A stretch of DNA of 7,309 bases. Origin: Pseudomonadota bacterium (lineage in GTDB: Bacteria; Pseudomonadota; Gammaproteobacteria; Burkholderiales; Burkholderiaceae_D). Position numbers and translations under genes: made by a program. Every line of letters starts with the position of its first letter. The first letter of the stretch is position 1. Positions 6,885 to 7,309 of this stretch are shown piece by piece. Location of the stretch: NCBI GenBank assembly GCA_018241865.1, contig JAFECY010000289.1:1-7309 (forward strand), given 5' to 3'. Under the pieces are notes generated by a model that searched no databases, was not told the DNA's origin, and saw only the letters and a list, made by a program, of their open reading frames with translations.

Positions 6885-6949
6885 TGCCTGCTCCCGTTTC
6901 AGACCGACCGTGCAATCGACATGACGCACTGACCAGCCATCTGAGTAGG

Positions 6950-6976
6950 ATTATTGTCCAGCGGGTAGTCTGTCCA
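6950..6976 (-). promoter_or_regulatory. Candidate sigma-70-type promoter upstream of flhA
   Basis: On the minus strand TGGACA (6971-6976) and AATAAT (6950-6955) each match the sigma-70 consensus at 5 of 6 positions, but with a short 15-bp spacer. The pair lies 66 bp before the small leader ORF, in the only long gap of the cluster. The short spacer suggests either an activator-dependent promoter or chance. No sigma-28 or sigma-54 pattern was evident by eye. The rest of the gap, 6885-6949 and 6977-7037, shows nothing else I can support. Confidence 0.25.
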
Positions 6977-7037
6977 TCCGGGGAAAAGGCGTGAAAAGCT
7001 GCCGCTTATTCTGGATATTCGGTAGTTGGCCGGACGA

Positions 7038-7309
7038 TCAGGCAGCGTCCGGTGCCGGCTGGGCGGCGACGTTGAGTGGATCGAGTTGCGGCGGCACCTC
7101 GATTTCGGTCGGCTTCTGTGGTTGCGCGCCGCCGTGCTGTTTGTAGGCGCGCAACTGAAACACATAGGCCAGCACCTCGGCCACGGCGGTGTACAGGGCT
7201 TGCGGAATTTCATCGCCGAGATCGGCATGTTTGAACAGCGCACGCGCCAGCGGCGGCGCTTCCAGCAAGGGCACATTGTTTTCGGCGGCCAGTTCGCGGA
7301 TTTTAGCGG
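7038..7309 (-). CDS. flhB: FlhB C-terminal cytoplasmic domain (partial)
   Basis: The frame enters at the right edge and ends at TGA 7038-7040, giving the last 89 residues. FlhB is the export-gate protein whose autocleaved cytoplasmic domain switches substrate from rod/hook to filament type. The visible part, AKIRELAAENNVPLLEAPPL followed by ARALFKHADLGDEIPQALY, is the segment after the NPTH self-cleavage site in this family. The site itself and the membrane part lie outside the window. The ending GGAQPQKPTEIEVPPQLDPLN is the usual Pro-rich tail of FlhB. It precedes flhA by 227 bp, in the common flhB-flhA order. A GTG at 7274 could be mistaken for a start, but the sequence before it continues the family alignment. 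Confidence 0.93.
   Translation of the reverse strand, partial: AKIRELAAENNVPLLEAPPLARALFKHADLGDEIPQALYTAVAEVLAYVFQLRAYKQHGGAQPQKPTEIEVPPQLDPLNVAAQPAPDAA

Noticed and set aside
6811..6915. 35-residue N-terminal extension of FlhA starting at TTG 6915
   Set aside because: The start is TTG without a ribosome site, the extension is hydrophilic and unlike FlhA, and ATG 6810 has GGGAGG at 6 nt followed by a family-like start.
6899..7276. 125-codon minus-strand frame overlapping the flhB end
   Set aside because: It runs in another frame over flhB, whose own frame gives the recognisable FlhB C-terminal domain. The alternative product is Arg/Pro/Cys-rich and matches nothing.

Overview
The window carries a flagellar gene cluster read entirely on the minus strand. 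In transcription order (right to left) it is flhB (3' end only), a possible small leader ORF, flhA, flhF, flhG, fliA, motC and motD. Gene content, order, roughly 55-65% GC in the coding parts and the protein styles fit a motile Gammaproteobacterium or Betaproteobacterium. I favour a betaproteobacterium of the Burkholderiales (Oxalobacteraceae-like), because of the unusual FlhG and because motCD directly follow fliA. That placement comes from recognition, not from a search.

Layout. Positions 1-156 hold the last 51 codons of an unrelated, AT-richer plus-strand gene that converges on motD. Positions 157-223 are a short convergent intergenic stretch with one weak inverted repeat. From 224 to 7309 the minus strand is almost continuously coding. 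Junctions are tight: flhA and the second (favoured) flhF start are 2 bases apart, flhF and flhG overlap by 8 bp, fliA and motC overlap by 19 bp, and motC and motD are 18 bp apart. This suggests one transcript with translational coupling. The only sizeable gap (6811-7037) lies between flhB and flhA. It holds a 24-codon ORF with its own Shine-Dalgarno sequence whose stop overlaps the flhA start codon, and a candidate promoter.

How the genes work together. FlhB and FlhA form the core of the flagellar type III export gate. FlhF (SRP-type GTPase) and FlhG (MinD-like) set flagellum position and number. FliA (sigma-28) switches on late flagellar genes. MotC and MotD make a proton-driven stator of the MotA/MotB family.

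The most notable point is that this FlhG keeps its N-terminal DQAxxLR-type FlhF-activating motif but has lost nearly all of the deviant Walker A ATP-binding loop. Its likely start is a TTG codon that overlaps the flhF stop. The second is the coupled mini-ORF ahead of flhA. I see no mobile element, CRISPR array, tRNA or rRNA.
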